Of a stretch of 64,000 bases of DNA, positions 15,201 to 28,500 are shown piece after piece. Made by a program: the position numbers and the translations under genes. Source of the DNA: Actinostola sp. cb2023. Its lineage: Eukaryota > Cnidaria > Anthozoa > Actiniaria > Actinostolidae. The notes below the pieces were generated by a model that saw nothing but the letters and a program-made list of their open reading frames with translations, did not search any database and was not told the DNA's origin. The stretch covers positions 62,001 to 126,000 of the forward strand of contig JAUJYZ010000592.1 of assembly GCA_033675265.1 (NCBI GenBank), read 5' to 3'. Each line of letters starts with the position of its first letter. Position 1 is the stretch's first letter.

Positions 15201-18200
15201 GAGGTAGCTACTAAAATCTGTAGTCTTCATCTAAGATGTAAATGGATGCCATATTCGTATCATTCCATTCATACGCATTTGATCATTTCGCCATGGAATA
15301 TGCGCTATATAAGTTATTAAATTATTATTATTATTATTACCAAACATACCAACAATTCCTTGCCAATCGTACTCAAATGGTCGTTTTCCAAAATGAGTCA
15401 GCTTCCATCCCTTGCTCGCTACCCAGTTACACGTATCTTGTTCAAAGAAACAGGATGGTATTTCTTGGAAATAGAAATAAATAACAGCAAATTATCATGC
15501 AATTTTGATTCTATATTCATGATATACCGAAGAATCCTTGCAAGTCTATTATATCCATGCAGTCCATTAATATGACGATTGCCGCGCGTTATGTGTATTC
15601 GCAGGCAATACACACACTCTGTTTTGGGCTACCTGTGGTTTTAAGAATCGATCAGTTGCAACTTTCTTGTCCCCAGCCCTCTTCTGCTCCTATCTTTTGC
15701 CACAGGAATCCCATATCATAGCATCCCTGCGCAAGACTAGATTCTTTATACTACACATACCTTGATCGTCTAATATTTTCATACAGCTGCCATATGATAT
15801 AGTTAAATCATCGACTGCTATATCACCAAGAGCACCAGACCCTGTCACGCCTTCAAATATGATCTAATGAAATATGAAGAACAGAATTAAATGGTATTGA
15901 ATCTGATAGGGGCCAGGGTAGGGGCCAGGGTAGGGGTCAGGGCAGGGGCCAGGGTAGGGGCCAGGGCAGGGGCCAGGGTAGGGGCCAGGGTAGGGGCCAG
16001 GGTCCAGGGCAGGGGCCAGGGCAGGGTCCAGGGTAGGGACCAGGGTAGGGGCCAGGGCAGGGGCCAGGGTAGGGGCCAGGGCAGGGGCCAGGGTAGGGGC
16101 CAGGGCAGGGGCCAGGGTAGGGGCCAGGGCAGGGGCCAGGGCAGGGGCCAGGGCAGGGGCCAGGGCAGGGGCCAGGGTAGGGGCCAGGGCAGGGGCCAGG
16201 GAAGGGGCCAGGGTAGGGGCCAGGGCAGGGGCCAGGGCAGGGGCCAGGGCAGGGGCCAGGGCAGGGGCCAGGGTAGGGGACAGGGTAGGGGCCAGGGTAG
16301 GGGACAGGGTGGACAGGGTAGGGGCCAGGGTAGGAGCCAGGGTAAGGGCCAGGGTAGGGGACAGGGTAGGGGCCAGGGTAGGGGACAGGGTAAGGGTCAG
16401 GGTAGGGGACAGGGTAAGGGACAGGGTAGGGGACAGGGTAGGGGACAGGGTAGGGGACAGGGTAAGGGACAGGGTAAGGGACAGGGTAAGGGACAGGGTA
16501 AGGGACAGGGTAGGGGACAGGGTAAGGGACAAGGTAGGGGACAGGGTAAGGGACAGGGTAAGGGACAGGGTAGGGACCAGGGTAGGGGCCAGGGTAGGGG
16601 CCAGGGTAGGGGCCAGGGTAGGGGCCAGGGTAGGGTATAGGGGTAGACTTTCTGGATTTGATCATGTTTGCACCTGGGTGGAGTGAGGTAATGCGAGAGT
16701 AAAGTGTATTGTCGATTTCCCTATTTCAGTTATATATTTTTTATAGATTACATTAGTTATTTTGTTGTTGTTGGAGGGCCACTGGGTTATCAATACAATT
16801 GTTTTAAATTATAACTGCTGTCGTGCGTCTTTACCCTCTGCAGGGCAGTACATAACCCAAAATTCAAGGGGGGGGGGGCAGTACGTATATAATAGCAATA
16901 AATAAATAAAAATAGTACAGTTCTCAGTACTTTTTGGTATCTTTCTCGCCTTGATACGGGGGGGGGGGGACAATTGCCCCCCCTGTCCCTGTGCTGTGTA
17001 CGGCCCTGCTCTGTAAATAAAGTTTTTTCAAAAATTGTTTAAGGACACAATGCCGATCGCACTGAAAATAGATCGATCAAGGGACTACCCTCCCCCCCCC
17101 CTGATTAATACCTTAAAGGTTTCTGTCGTGTTGTAGCTGGTTTGACCAAACAGCCACATGTTGCCCACGTGACCTTTACGTTCCCATAGCAACACCTGGC
17201 TGCTGTTAGATTTCAGGTATACGTTAAGACTGCCAGTATCAGTGCCACTCATGTGGTACCAAAAGCTGACGCAAACCGGTTGACCACCCGCGATAAAGTC
17301 ACTCGACAGCATTGCTTTCTCTCCTGGTTTCCTATCAGACGCCTCAATATAAACGTATTTTCCTGAAGAGAATCGAATATTAAATTCAGGGAAACTACAA
17401 ATGATAGTAATAATGGTTAATGAATATGATGGACATACTTAGAGTAGTATCACATGAGTGGTGCATTTGGTTGTGATGACGATGACGAGGTGTAAATGAT
17501 GATGTCAATGATCGATGATGATAATAATGGCGAAATTACGAGGTAGTGGTACGGATTTTATGATGATGATGATGATAGTCGTTTTGATGATGATGATGAT
17601 GATGATGATAGTTGCATGATTTAGATTCACTGCAAACAAAGTCAACACACCATACATAAATAAAATCAATTCATAGCTTTATATCCAAGTGACGATCTAG
17701 AAACCAAATTCATAAGAGACGAGCCTCTTAACCTATCCAATCTCCTTTTCTCCTCAGTTTCTATTTAATATTTAGAAACTTAAAATCCTTGATGATATTG
17801 CGTTACCTGTCACGTTGAGTGTCGTATGGTCATAACTTGGACCTGTATTTCGTGTTGGAGTTGAACCTGATCTAAGCTGCCATTCAAAATCTCCATGACG
17901 ATCTTGCATTAAACCACATAAACCGCCTTCATCAAAGTCACAGTGTACTGTAATGTAAAACAAACGCACTTATTTAAAAGCGACGTTTACGTGTTTACGT
18001 ATAAGTGGGAAACCTACGGCACGGAGTTATGGTCACGGTACGGAATCGAAGACATTAGGGAGCTTAAGCAGCAGACGTTTTTGTGAACACGGACGGCGCG
18101 CGCACTGACGAATGATGTTCGAAACGAACGTTGACGTCGGTGACGGCAATCTACGACGTGAAAACAGGTCAAGTGCCGTCATAGATTGCCGTCACGGACG

Positions 18201-21200
18201 TCAACGGTCGTTTCGAACATTATTCGTCAGTGCGCGCGCCGTCCGTGTTGACAAAAACGTGTGCTGCTTAAGCTCCCTATTGTATTCAACCAATCACGCG
18301 CAAAATCACGCGCAAAATAATTGCTCAACCAATCAGAATGTTTGGACATGGCACAGTCACCGCACGGCACGAACAGTACCATAACTACTTCCCACTCATA
18401 CGAAAACGACTCTTTAACCATCACATAAAACCTAATGCATCAAAATATCTTTACCGGTACCTTTAGTCAATGCGCATTGATTTTCAAAGGTGGTCTGTGT
18501 CAAGGACATACAGCTTATGTTATTCAGTGGACACCCAGATGAGCCTGCAAAACAAATGCGCGTCTCAGACACCACAGCATATTACTGTTTACGTTTCTGC
18601 ACGTGGATGCTTTAACGAAGTATATAATAATATTCTTTAATAGTGTAAAAGGAATGCTACAATTCTATCTACCGCCGCCTTCCATCAGCTCACAATTCAG
18701 TAAGAGTGTGCGTAATGTGCAGCATGAAATAGTATCATAATAAAGCTACAACCTACTGTTTGTACTGAATGTACATGCGGAGTAGTTCTAACTGCGTAGT
18801 GTCATAAGCATGGTATAGTATCATAATAAAGCTACATCCTACTGTTTGTACTGAATGTACATGCGGAGTAGTTCTAACTGCGTAGTGTCATAAGCATGGT
18901 ATAGTATCATAATAAAGCTACATCCTACTGTTTGTACTGAATGTACATGCGGAGTAGTTCTAACTGCGTAGTGTCATAAGCATGGTATAGTATCATAATC
19001 AAGCTACATCCTACTGTTTGTACTGAATGTACATGCGGAGTAGTTCTAACTGCGTAGTGCTATAAGCATGATATAGTATCATAATAAAGCTACATCCTAC
19101 TATTTGTACTGAATGTATATTTACCGCACAGGCCGGGTTCATCTGTTGTATCTTCACACTGCGGCTGACCATCACAAGTTAACGACAATAGAACACAACC
19201 ACCACTGACACACTGAAAATGGTCCTCTGGACAGTGCTTAGCTAAAGAGGTACCAGAACATATCAATATAGTAAGTCATACAATCTTAGTATTGATATAT
19301 TGACGAGGGAAATAAACACGAGCGCGCATTGTGCGTCTACATTTGGTCCATCATTTCGCGCAAATTAAAAACACGCACTTTCTGATAATCTTTCATTTCC
19401 TTGGCTCTGTTCTGTTCTACGTTTATTACTAGACAACGCTCCGCTCTGCTCCGCTCTGCTCCGCTCTGCTCCGCTCTGCTCCGCTCTGCTCCGCTCTGCT
19501 CCGCTCTGCTCCGCTCTGCTCCGCTCTCTCGATCTTGCGGGGTAAAAACTCTTTGTAATATTTCTTACCACATCGGCTTTCATCCGAGCCGTCATCTTTA
19601 CAGTCTTTCTTTCCATCGCAGAGCTGACTTGGTTCCAAACAATCACCATTTGGACACGAAAAGGTGTTTGACAAGCATTTACAGTTCGCTTCATCTGATC
19701 CGTCAATACAAAACGAATCCCCGTCACAAACCAAATCCTTGTCAATACATTTACCATTAGCGCACTGGAATTCGGTCATGCTATTGCATTTGTGACCTAG
19801 AAAGCAATATCAAATAGCCAATTTAATATAAGCCGGTAAAATAAATGTATTTTGAATTGCGTTAGAGAGTTCTCTCGCTCTCACTTCTAGATAGGAGCTA
19901 GAATTCCGGTTAGGAGAATTCCGTTATTACTCAACCTTCGACCTCCCATTTTGGCGCTATTTTGCGTGTTCTTGTTTTCACTGAGACAGTATCATATATT
20001 AATTTGTACGAAATAGTTTGTTGATTGTATTCGACGTCTTGTTAGTTTTTGCAGTCATTTTGAATGGTAGCCAGGCCTTTGAATAGTTTTATATCGCACT
20101 ATTGGATATCAGCTTATCAACTCACTATCATGCAATATAATATTATTATATTATATAATACCTGGTTTGCTGTGTTCTGGTAGAGAAGAACACATTGATG
20201 TTACAAGACTCACTGAATCCAAACCCACTGAATTATTCATCATGCTCTTACCAACAAAGATGATCTACGGAAAACAAAGGAACAACAAACAGTTAACAAG
20301 TGGAATCATTAGATCACTTCCATATAATGGTCCCTGGTCTAATAGGGTTTATCTGAAGTTATGGCCTTTTGGCTAGGACCTAGTTTTATATAGCACCGGG
20401 ATACTGCTAGCCTCCTTTGCAGGCTAAGAACACCTGCAAAGGAGGCTAGGATACCGCGAGCGGGGCCAAATTCTTCACGCTTTACGTAAGCTTCGATGTC
20501 TCAGATTCTCAGAATGTCTCGAAAGAATCGTCGCATTTTTCTATTGTTTTATTCATTTCTATTTTCTTTCTCTTTTACGATAGGGAGGGGGGTGGGGGGG
20601 GGATAGAGATCACATTCATATTCATCGGAAGAGCAAGGGTTCGAGCCGCGTACCGTGACTATTTTTTTTCTTTTTCCTTTCGTTTTTACTCGTCGAAGAA
20701 AACCATTTTTTATCAGACCGTGGCCTATGCTAAGCCGTCAACTTTAATTTCTATTGTGGCGATGCAAAATTTCGTTGACGCATGCGCGAACGAAAGGAAT
20801 CCCTCATCCCATAAGTGTTGGACGCTTGAGCAACACTAGGTAGAGGCTGATTTAAACGCGAATTTTCAAAGCGAAGACATTGAAGGGTGAAACCTTTGAT
20901 CGCTTGAGTCTGCCCTGGCGAACACTCTTACTCTCGGGGTACATGGTAATTATAGGGATACTCTTTGACGAGAAATTAGGGGATAAATTATAAAAAATAT
21001 AAATTTGTTAATGAATCGTGATCATGTATTTTCAAATATTAACGGCAACTCGCTTTCCTGAATCTCACCTTAAAAGTATCAACAGCCTTCCAAGATACCT
21101 GACCCTTCATCCATTTATCGCCCTGATATCCTTTGAGGTTCCAGATCACTGAGCTAACGTTGCTGGACGATGTTTTCAGTAACACTTCCAAAGATGAATT

Positions 21201-22466
21201 GGAAGACGTTGGTAAAACAAAGTCAAAACTGAGACAAATACCAATTGAATGCATAACCTGGTCACTTTGAATCCAACTGCTCTCTAGCCATGCAGTATAG
21301 TCTTGGTTGGCCAGAGAAAGGTAACGTTCTTTGGACAAAGAAATGAAGTCTTTAATCCTCTCACTTCACGTTATTCGCTCTCCCCCTCTTTCCTCTCTCC
21401 TTTTATTTCCTTCGGTCTTTCCTCTCGTCATCCTGAATGTATTTCCTATTATTTTCTTATTGATTATATTTACTGACACGGCTTACTAAGCATCCTCCGT
21501 GTCTAAATATAGTGTTTGATTGATTGATTTCTCCCACCCTTCCTTCGGCTCCCTCCATCACCCTTTTTCTCTTTCTCCTGTTTACTGACAACGTTTACGT
21601 TTATTACTAGACAACGCATCAAGTCTAGACAATCTTGCCTTTCAAAAGAGGTATTTGTGTAATTTAAGGAAAATATGTAGAGTTGCTACGTCACGTAGAG
21701 TGCAAATCATATGTCCGTGAAATAGTACTATTACTAAATAGTACTAAATAATGCTATCTCCATTGTTTTCTATTGTTTCATCAGTGCTATTTAGTACTAA
21801 TTAGTTAGTACTGTTTCATGGACATGTGGTTTGCACTCTATAGTGTTTTAGTTGTGAAAATAGTTAAGGTGCAAAACGAGTTTCATTAATGGTCGTGCGT
21901 CGTGAGTCGTGCGTCCAGGTTCCTCGGTCGTCGGTCGTCGGTCGTCGGTAAAGTCTTGGATACCGGAGATCGATAAGTAAATTGTTAATAATAAGTGTTA
22001 CCATGGTTTGTCTTGGTGAAATTCCATTGATTGGTTGCTTCACCATCGCCATTCTTAAATGTGCAGGTGTCTTTAGTAAAGTGACACTGTAAGACAGATT
22101 TAGCTACAAACAAAGCAATGAAACATGAAGGTGAAGACAAAATAGTTTGAATTTAATCAATCTGGGTTATTTGAGGATCTACTAATTTACTCATTCATTC
22201 ATCAGATTTGATTCATTCATCTATCTATCCATTCATTTATTCATTATTTTATCCATTTATTTATTCATCCATCCATCTATTCCTTCATTCACCCATCCCT
22301 CAATTCATGCATTCATTTATTCATTCGCACATTCATTCAACCACTCATTCGTTCATCAATTGTCTATTCATTCATTCATCCATCCATTTATTTCTTCATT
22401 CACTTATCATTCGGATCAGTCATTTATTATTTATTTAAAAAAATTAAACAGTTGAATAAAATAAAA

Positions 22467-22543
<77 letters not shown>

Positions 22544-25500
22544 TAACTTTATTCCCTCAAAACAAATACAAATAAGAATAGAAAAATAGATAAAAATCCT
22601 TATTTACAAAATAATGATCGCTTGGATAATAATAATAATGATAATAAAATAATAATATGAATAATATAATATAAGCAATAATAATATATATAAAAAATAA
22701 AAATAATAAATAATAATATAATATTATACAATGGCTCACGTTTGTACTAAATGAGGCGATGTCACTATAGTAAATGTTCTTGAGCCTTGACACAGCAGCG
22801 CAGACACATCACCAACATAAGTATACCTTATCTTCATGAGGGATAACTGCTTGGTTGTACCATTCACATTAATGCTAAGAATGCTAAGATCCAATGTGTA
22901 TTGTTTACAATCCATCACGAGTGACTCGTTCACAACGAACGACGTGTTGAGAACATCGAAATGAACGTTGGCAGGACATGCTGTGCAGTACGCGCCATTG
23001 CAACAATGCTTGTAGGACGCTGCAATCAACGACATGAAATCAATGAAGAAAAAAAGGAAGAAAAAAAAGGAAGAAAGAAAGAAAGAAAAAAAAGGAACAA
23101 AAAAAAGGAACAAAAAAAAGGAAGGAACACAAAAAAAAGGAAGAAAAAAAAAGAAGAAAAAAAAAGGAAGAAAAAAAAAGATATTGACACAAGAACAATG
23201 TCTTCAGAAAAATATATGTTAAAATACTATCATTTTTCGACAATTAAAATTGTTTTGCATTCTATAGGATCTTTGACTCAATTCATTGGTTATCCAAGTG
23301 TTATGTTAGCATGTGGCTGTAAGTCAGCATGTGGCTGTAACTAGGGAGCTGAAAGTTGTATGTATAGAATATTAGAATGTAGTGGTAGTGTGTGTGAGAG
23401 TACAGTGTTCCCCAATTAGTGCGCAAGCGCTAAAACACATTGGACACTTAAATAAACAGTTATTTATTTTATTTATTTATTTAAGTTGTAAAATGACGAT
23501 TGTGTATTCTCTATTAACTTGATTCGCCTTCAAGACGCAGTTGATGTGTTGACGCATGGTGCAGTATTGCTTACAAGATTGCCAGTAGTAATACGGTTGC
23601 AGGCGTAATTCTCAACTAGGTTGGGAGTTTGTCACTGGTTTAGACTTTTAGGACTTTTTTTAACTTTCAGATAATCTACTTTCGTTCCTATCCTTCAAAC
23701 AACGCTCAACGCTTCAAACAACGTTATACACCATTGCCCAATTATTAAGCCAAACTGCAACCGGTTGCGCACAATGTTTCTGGAATAGAATATATGATCC
23801 TATACCGTAGCAATACCCATGCAGTGTGCCCAACAAGATCATTATAGAGGTACATACTACAATCACGTTGCCTGTGCACAATTCCAAAAAGGGTCACAAT
23901 ATACAACGATCACATTCTCTTTACGATAATTACTGAAACGTGACGGACAATTACGCTTCAAGCGCACCAGAGAAAGCGCGCCAAATACTAACGCGCAACC
24001 ACGTATCAGTGTAAACCTTTTTATAAAAGAGTCATATATTGTACAATTATAGCGACGTTTTTAGATACAGCAGAATATTGTATTACCTTTAAGAGCCAAT
24101 AAGTGTTGACTTGTTACTGTAGTCTGGGGACCATCGATGTTAAATGTAATATTCTTGAAACCTGTGCGTTATAGATACACTAATAATTATTGAACCAATT
24201 GATTTCCATTCTATGAGGATAAAACTGTTATTCGCTTTTTAAATTTGAGAGGAAACTGGTCTCTAGCATGCTCCGCGTGGAATTGTGGGACGGCGCCTAT
24301 TGCGTTCACTGAAACATTTCCACAATTCTCTACACAACGTACTAGTTACTAGTTTCCCGCCCAGCTCAGTCCACAATGGCGAATTTCGTAGTATACTTAG
24401 GTGTCAGGGGAGTTTATGAAATCGCGCTATTTCTACACCTTTGTGATATCACGCACCAATCGTCCATTCAGACAGTTCATTTGATGTCATTGAATTATCT
24501 CCCTCTCTCTCTCAGAACATACCTGGATATACCCAATATAGCTTGTCCTGCCTTATTGGACCCTCAAACGTCCCATTTGGTAGTCGTGTTGCTACAGACG
24601 CGAAGCCATAGGTACGGTATTGTTTCATAAGAATTTCTAACTTATAGAGATGACAATGACTTAGTGATAAAGGCTTCGATGCTTGCTTGCTGGGATACCT
24701 GTGTAGAAGGGTGTCACAAAGGAATGACAATATTTAATTGATTATGAATTGACCAAGAATGGGTGTTGTCTTCCGTAAGTAGGCACCTCTCTTATTCCTT
24801 GGGATTCCTGTGTAGAAGGGTGTCACAAAGGAATGACAATACATGTATTTAATTGATTATGAAATGACCAAGAATGAGTGTTGTCTTCCGTGAGTAGGCT
24901 CCTCTCTTATTCCTTGGGATTCCTGTGGTGTCCCGAGATACAATACGACTTTCTTACCTGCTCCACTCGTTGTGTGTGACCCGGTATCGCCTATCTAGTC
25001 TTGCGATCATCTTTGCTTTGTTCTCGTTGTGCTCAGTGTTTTGGTTCGCAATCATGTCATCATTGTCAAACCATAGCTCACACTCGCCATCACAGGCAAT
25101 GTAGAAAGTATATTTACCACTCGTTGGAACCTGATAGAAACAATCAAGTGACAATGAAGTCTCAAACTCGTCAGTTCCCAGGCTCTTCTCCTCCCCTCCA
25201 GGCAGCCCAACCATTGCTTTTGAGGCTACTAAATAATCAAATAAAACTGATGATATTTGCGTCTTTTTTGATGGGTTTCCTGTGGTAGAGCGCGCGCAAT
25301 ATGTATTATGTTGGGCTCCCTGTGCTTAGTAACGTCCTATGTTGGGCTTCCCAACATAGGACATTGCTCAGCACAGGGAGCCCGAAATTGGACGCTACCA
25401 AGCACAGCGTGAGGGCGAGCCCAATATAATACGCTTTGCGCGCGCTCTACCACAGGAAAACCATCAAAAAAAGATCTACTCTGTTCCTCCCAAGTAGCCC

Positions 25501-28500
25501 AGGTAGCCTGAACGAAGTGATACTATGGCTGCAACAAAATACGTCCATTTATCAAACAAATCATACCTGTAAATATGTTGTCAGTCGAGTACCAAAGAGA
25601 CCTGCGCGGTAGAATGGAGCGTCAAAGTCTTTGAATGTTTTCACTGCATTAGGCTGAGAAGGGAATCGTACGTCATCACGTAGTTTACTTATCGAAGACC
25701 ACGGTAGATCGAACCAGACTTCCTGAAGCACTCCCTTCAATCCTTCTCGACTTTCTGGTAAAATAAAAAGTAAATGGCCATTTAATTTTTTATTTTTTTT
25801 ATTTTTAAAAGGGTTGGGACGTCTAAGAGTCCCAACCCTTTCACGTAACTCCGTCGCTAAAGTTGCACGCACGCAGGAAGAATGAGGTACCCAGGATCAG
25901 TAAACCTATTCATTTTATCCCCTGGTTTTAGCAGATGTCAGGAACTGGAACCCTGCTTTCATCATTTTTGCCTCTTGATTCACAACTCCAACTAGTTTGT
26001 ATCAGTGAACTGAGTTATATTGTGACAATTCTTCCTCAATGGGTTTCCTGTAGCAGTTACAAGAAGAGACTTGGGAAAAGCACTGACAAAAAGTGTCTCT
26101 TTCAGTTTTACTTTCAATAGACTAGAATGCATACTAACCAAAAGCAGTAACTCTGACTTCACAGAGTGTCAGCGTTCTGTTTTCACCGACTATCTGTATA
26201 GTTACATCAGATATTTTTACCGACTGACTACAAACGAAGACGATGCTTTTACGAAGAAATACGTTGTGGAATCGTGTGCAAAGTGCAGACGCGTTGCCTA
26301 GCAACACACGCATATTTGTGTCAGTCTTCAAACAGCACGATCTTCGGTTTGTGATCTCTACTTTAGCAACAAACATCTCCTTTGCAAGTTTAATCTTCAG
26401 CCATGGACTCTGAGACTGAAATGAAATGTGAAACGTTACACCTGACAGGCAGCCCAAATATTTCTATTGTAGCTGTTGTCAAAAGAAAAAGAGAAGCGCG
26501 ACCTTTCGTGGGCTCCCTGTTGTAATGCGGCCAGCATCGACAAGCAATAGGGTATTGCTAAAAGGTATGTCACGCCCGAGCTGCCTGTGGTTGGACTGAT
26601 AGAGCACAGGATAGAGCATGTCAAAACAGATATCAGATAAGTTGCAAGACGCCTGGCATTGCTTACTAACATAATAAATAATTATGGTGATGACAATAGT
26701 CATTCAATGTTTTCGCTGTAGCAGCCGTTACATGTGAGGAGTAGACGCACTTAGCGATTTACGGCAACGCTACCACGATGTTTCCCGTCATTATCCAGTG
26801 TAATTCCCATGGTGCAACTCGGTTGCGTCGCTACGAGACAGGTTGCACGACATATCATCTTACTGCAGAGTACTGATCATTCCCCTTATAAATGGCCTTA
26901 TTCAGATGCTATCTACATTTAGTAGAAACCAACTAGCATACTATCACGAATCCTGCAATCTGATTGGCTAACGTACTCACTATTTATTGAGTGATAGATA
27001 GTAAGTAGCGAAAAGCCGGTGTTTTGAACGCGTTTGGAGAACAAACAAAGCGAAAAATCAATAAATATTGGTATAAAATCGAAGGTAGTATGCTAGTTGG
27101 TTTCTACTAAAACTGTTAATTAGTGTTGGTAGTAGCATTACCTCCATCAATGAATTCCAGATTTTGTCGTCAAACTCACCTTTGCTGTCTGATAGCACGT
27201 TGCATATTTTCCATCCACGGCATAGGAGTGGTGACCAAATACTGCGGTTGTGTTGTGAGATGTTGGCCTTTTGAAAGCATGGTTGTCTAGAATAACGATG
27301 AACAATTAGACATGGCGTAATCGAGCTGGGGACTGGGAACGAGTTTATTAGAATAATGTAATTAGAAATTAGCATATGTGCAAAGTTTGGTGTAATTTGA
27401 GCCAATTCTGTCGGAATTATATACCTTTGAAATTGTGTTGTCCAGCCAAAATTTTACAGTGAATGTATGGTTTGGATGGACAATGTCAAAAAATTAAAGA
27501 GTTTGTATGGGAAAATAGACATCTAAGGAAAGAAGTTTAGCGTTACCGACAACAAACGTAACACATCTTGTCCGAGCTGATGTCTCATCAACATGTATTG
27601 CTTTTTTGCCTTTACATTTCCTTTCACCGGACAGCGATGACATAGAAGTATGAAAACGCTCTTCCAAAATGGATACGCAAATGCAAATTTATCTTTTCAT
27701 GCAGAAAGAAGGGTCGAAAACGCGCGCAAACTTTTGAAAACGCGCTTCCGTGTGGAAGGTTCCTAAAACACTAAGCACAACACGTTCGTTTGTATGGATG
27801 GAAGTTATTTGTGCTGCTACTTCGCCCTTGATTCTCCCAGACCGTTCAAGATACGCCGTGTAAATAGTCTTGATCAACTTTTGACTTACGTTCTTCTGTT
27901 TGACAGATATACTTTCTCACAGTGTCACAAGATGATTGGTACAGACGCCAACCGTATTGTGCTAACCGCAGTAGCACGCAACGGTTAACAAGCGTTTGCA
28001 AAACACTGGGGTGACCGGGATACCAAAATCGTCTATCTATTGGCTGCCCATTATCCCAACGAAGTTCTGGTACATACGTAAGGCCGATAAATATCTTAAC
28101 ATCGGTGTTAGGTAGATGGGGATCAAGTTTATGGCCAAGAATTTGAATCATGTCGCTCGTGTCTACTATGGCAAGAACACTGCTGTATTTGACACAGTCT
28201 TTCTTTGATGCATCCCAGGTTCGTTGTTTTCCATCGTCGATTAATTTGAAGCAATTGGAATCAATATGAATCCAAGAGTTGTTGCCACACTGCTTTAATT
28301 GATCTGAAGATAAATTATATATATTAGATTGATATTTTTTTTGCGCAAAAGGAATATATAAACTATAATTTTCATCACACGATTCTGAATGAATGAATGA
28401 AAAGCCAGTTTGAAGTAACTACCCCTGAAATACGGTCCCATATTTCGCGCGTTCTTGTGCATATTTCGTGCATTCTTTGACAAAAAATATAATAAAAGAA

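Noticed and set aside
15864..16686. Frames of 125-250 codons with GRGQ, APAL or PYPV repeats
   Set aside because: Translations of the GGGGCCAGGGTA minisatellite in several frames on both strands.
24954..25214. Start of the second PA14 exon at the upstream AG (AMVGLPGGEEKSLG)
   Set aside because: That reading needs a phase-1 intron, whereas the previous exon ends in phase 0; the acceptor before VPTSGKY fits both phase and domain.
25561..25872. N-terminal extension of the first PA14 exon frame (MRATLATELRERVG...)
   Set aside because: Lies upstream of the acceptor at 25755-25757 and includes a KNKKNKK simple stretch and an inverted GGGTTGGGAC/GTCCCAACCC hairpin; it is intron.
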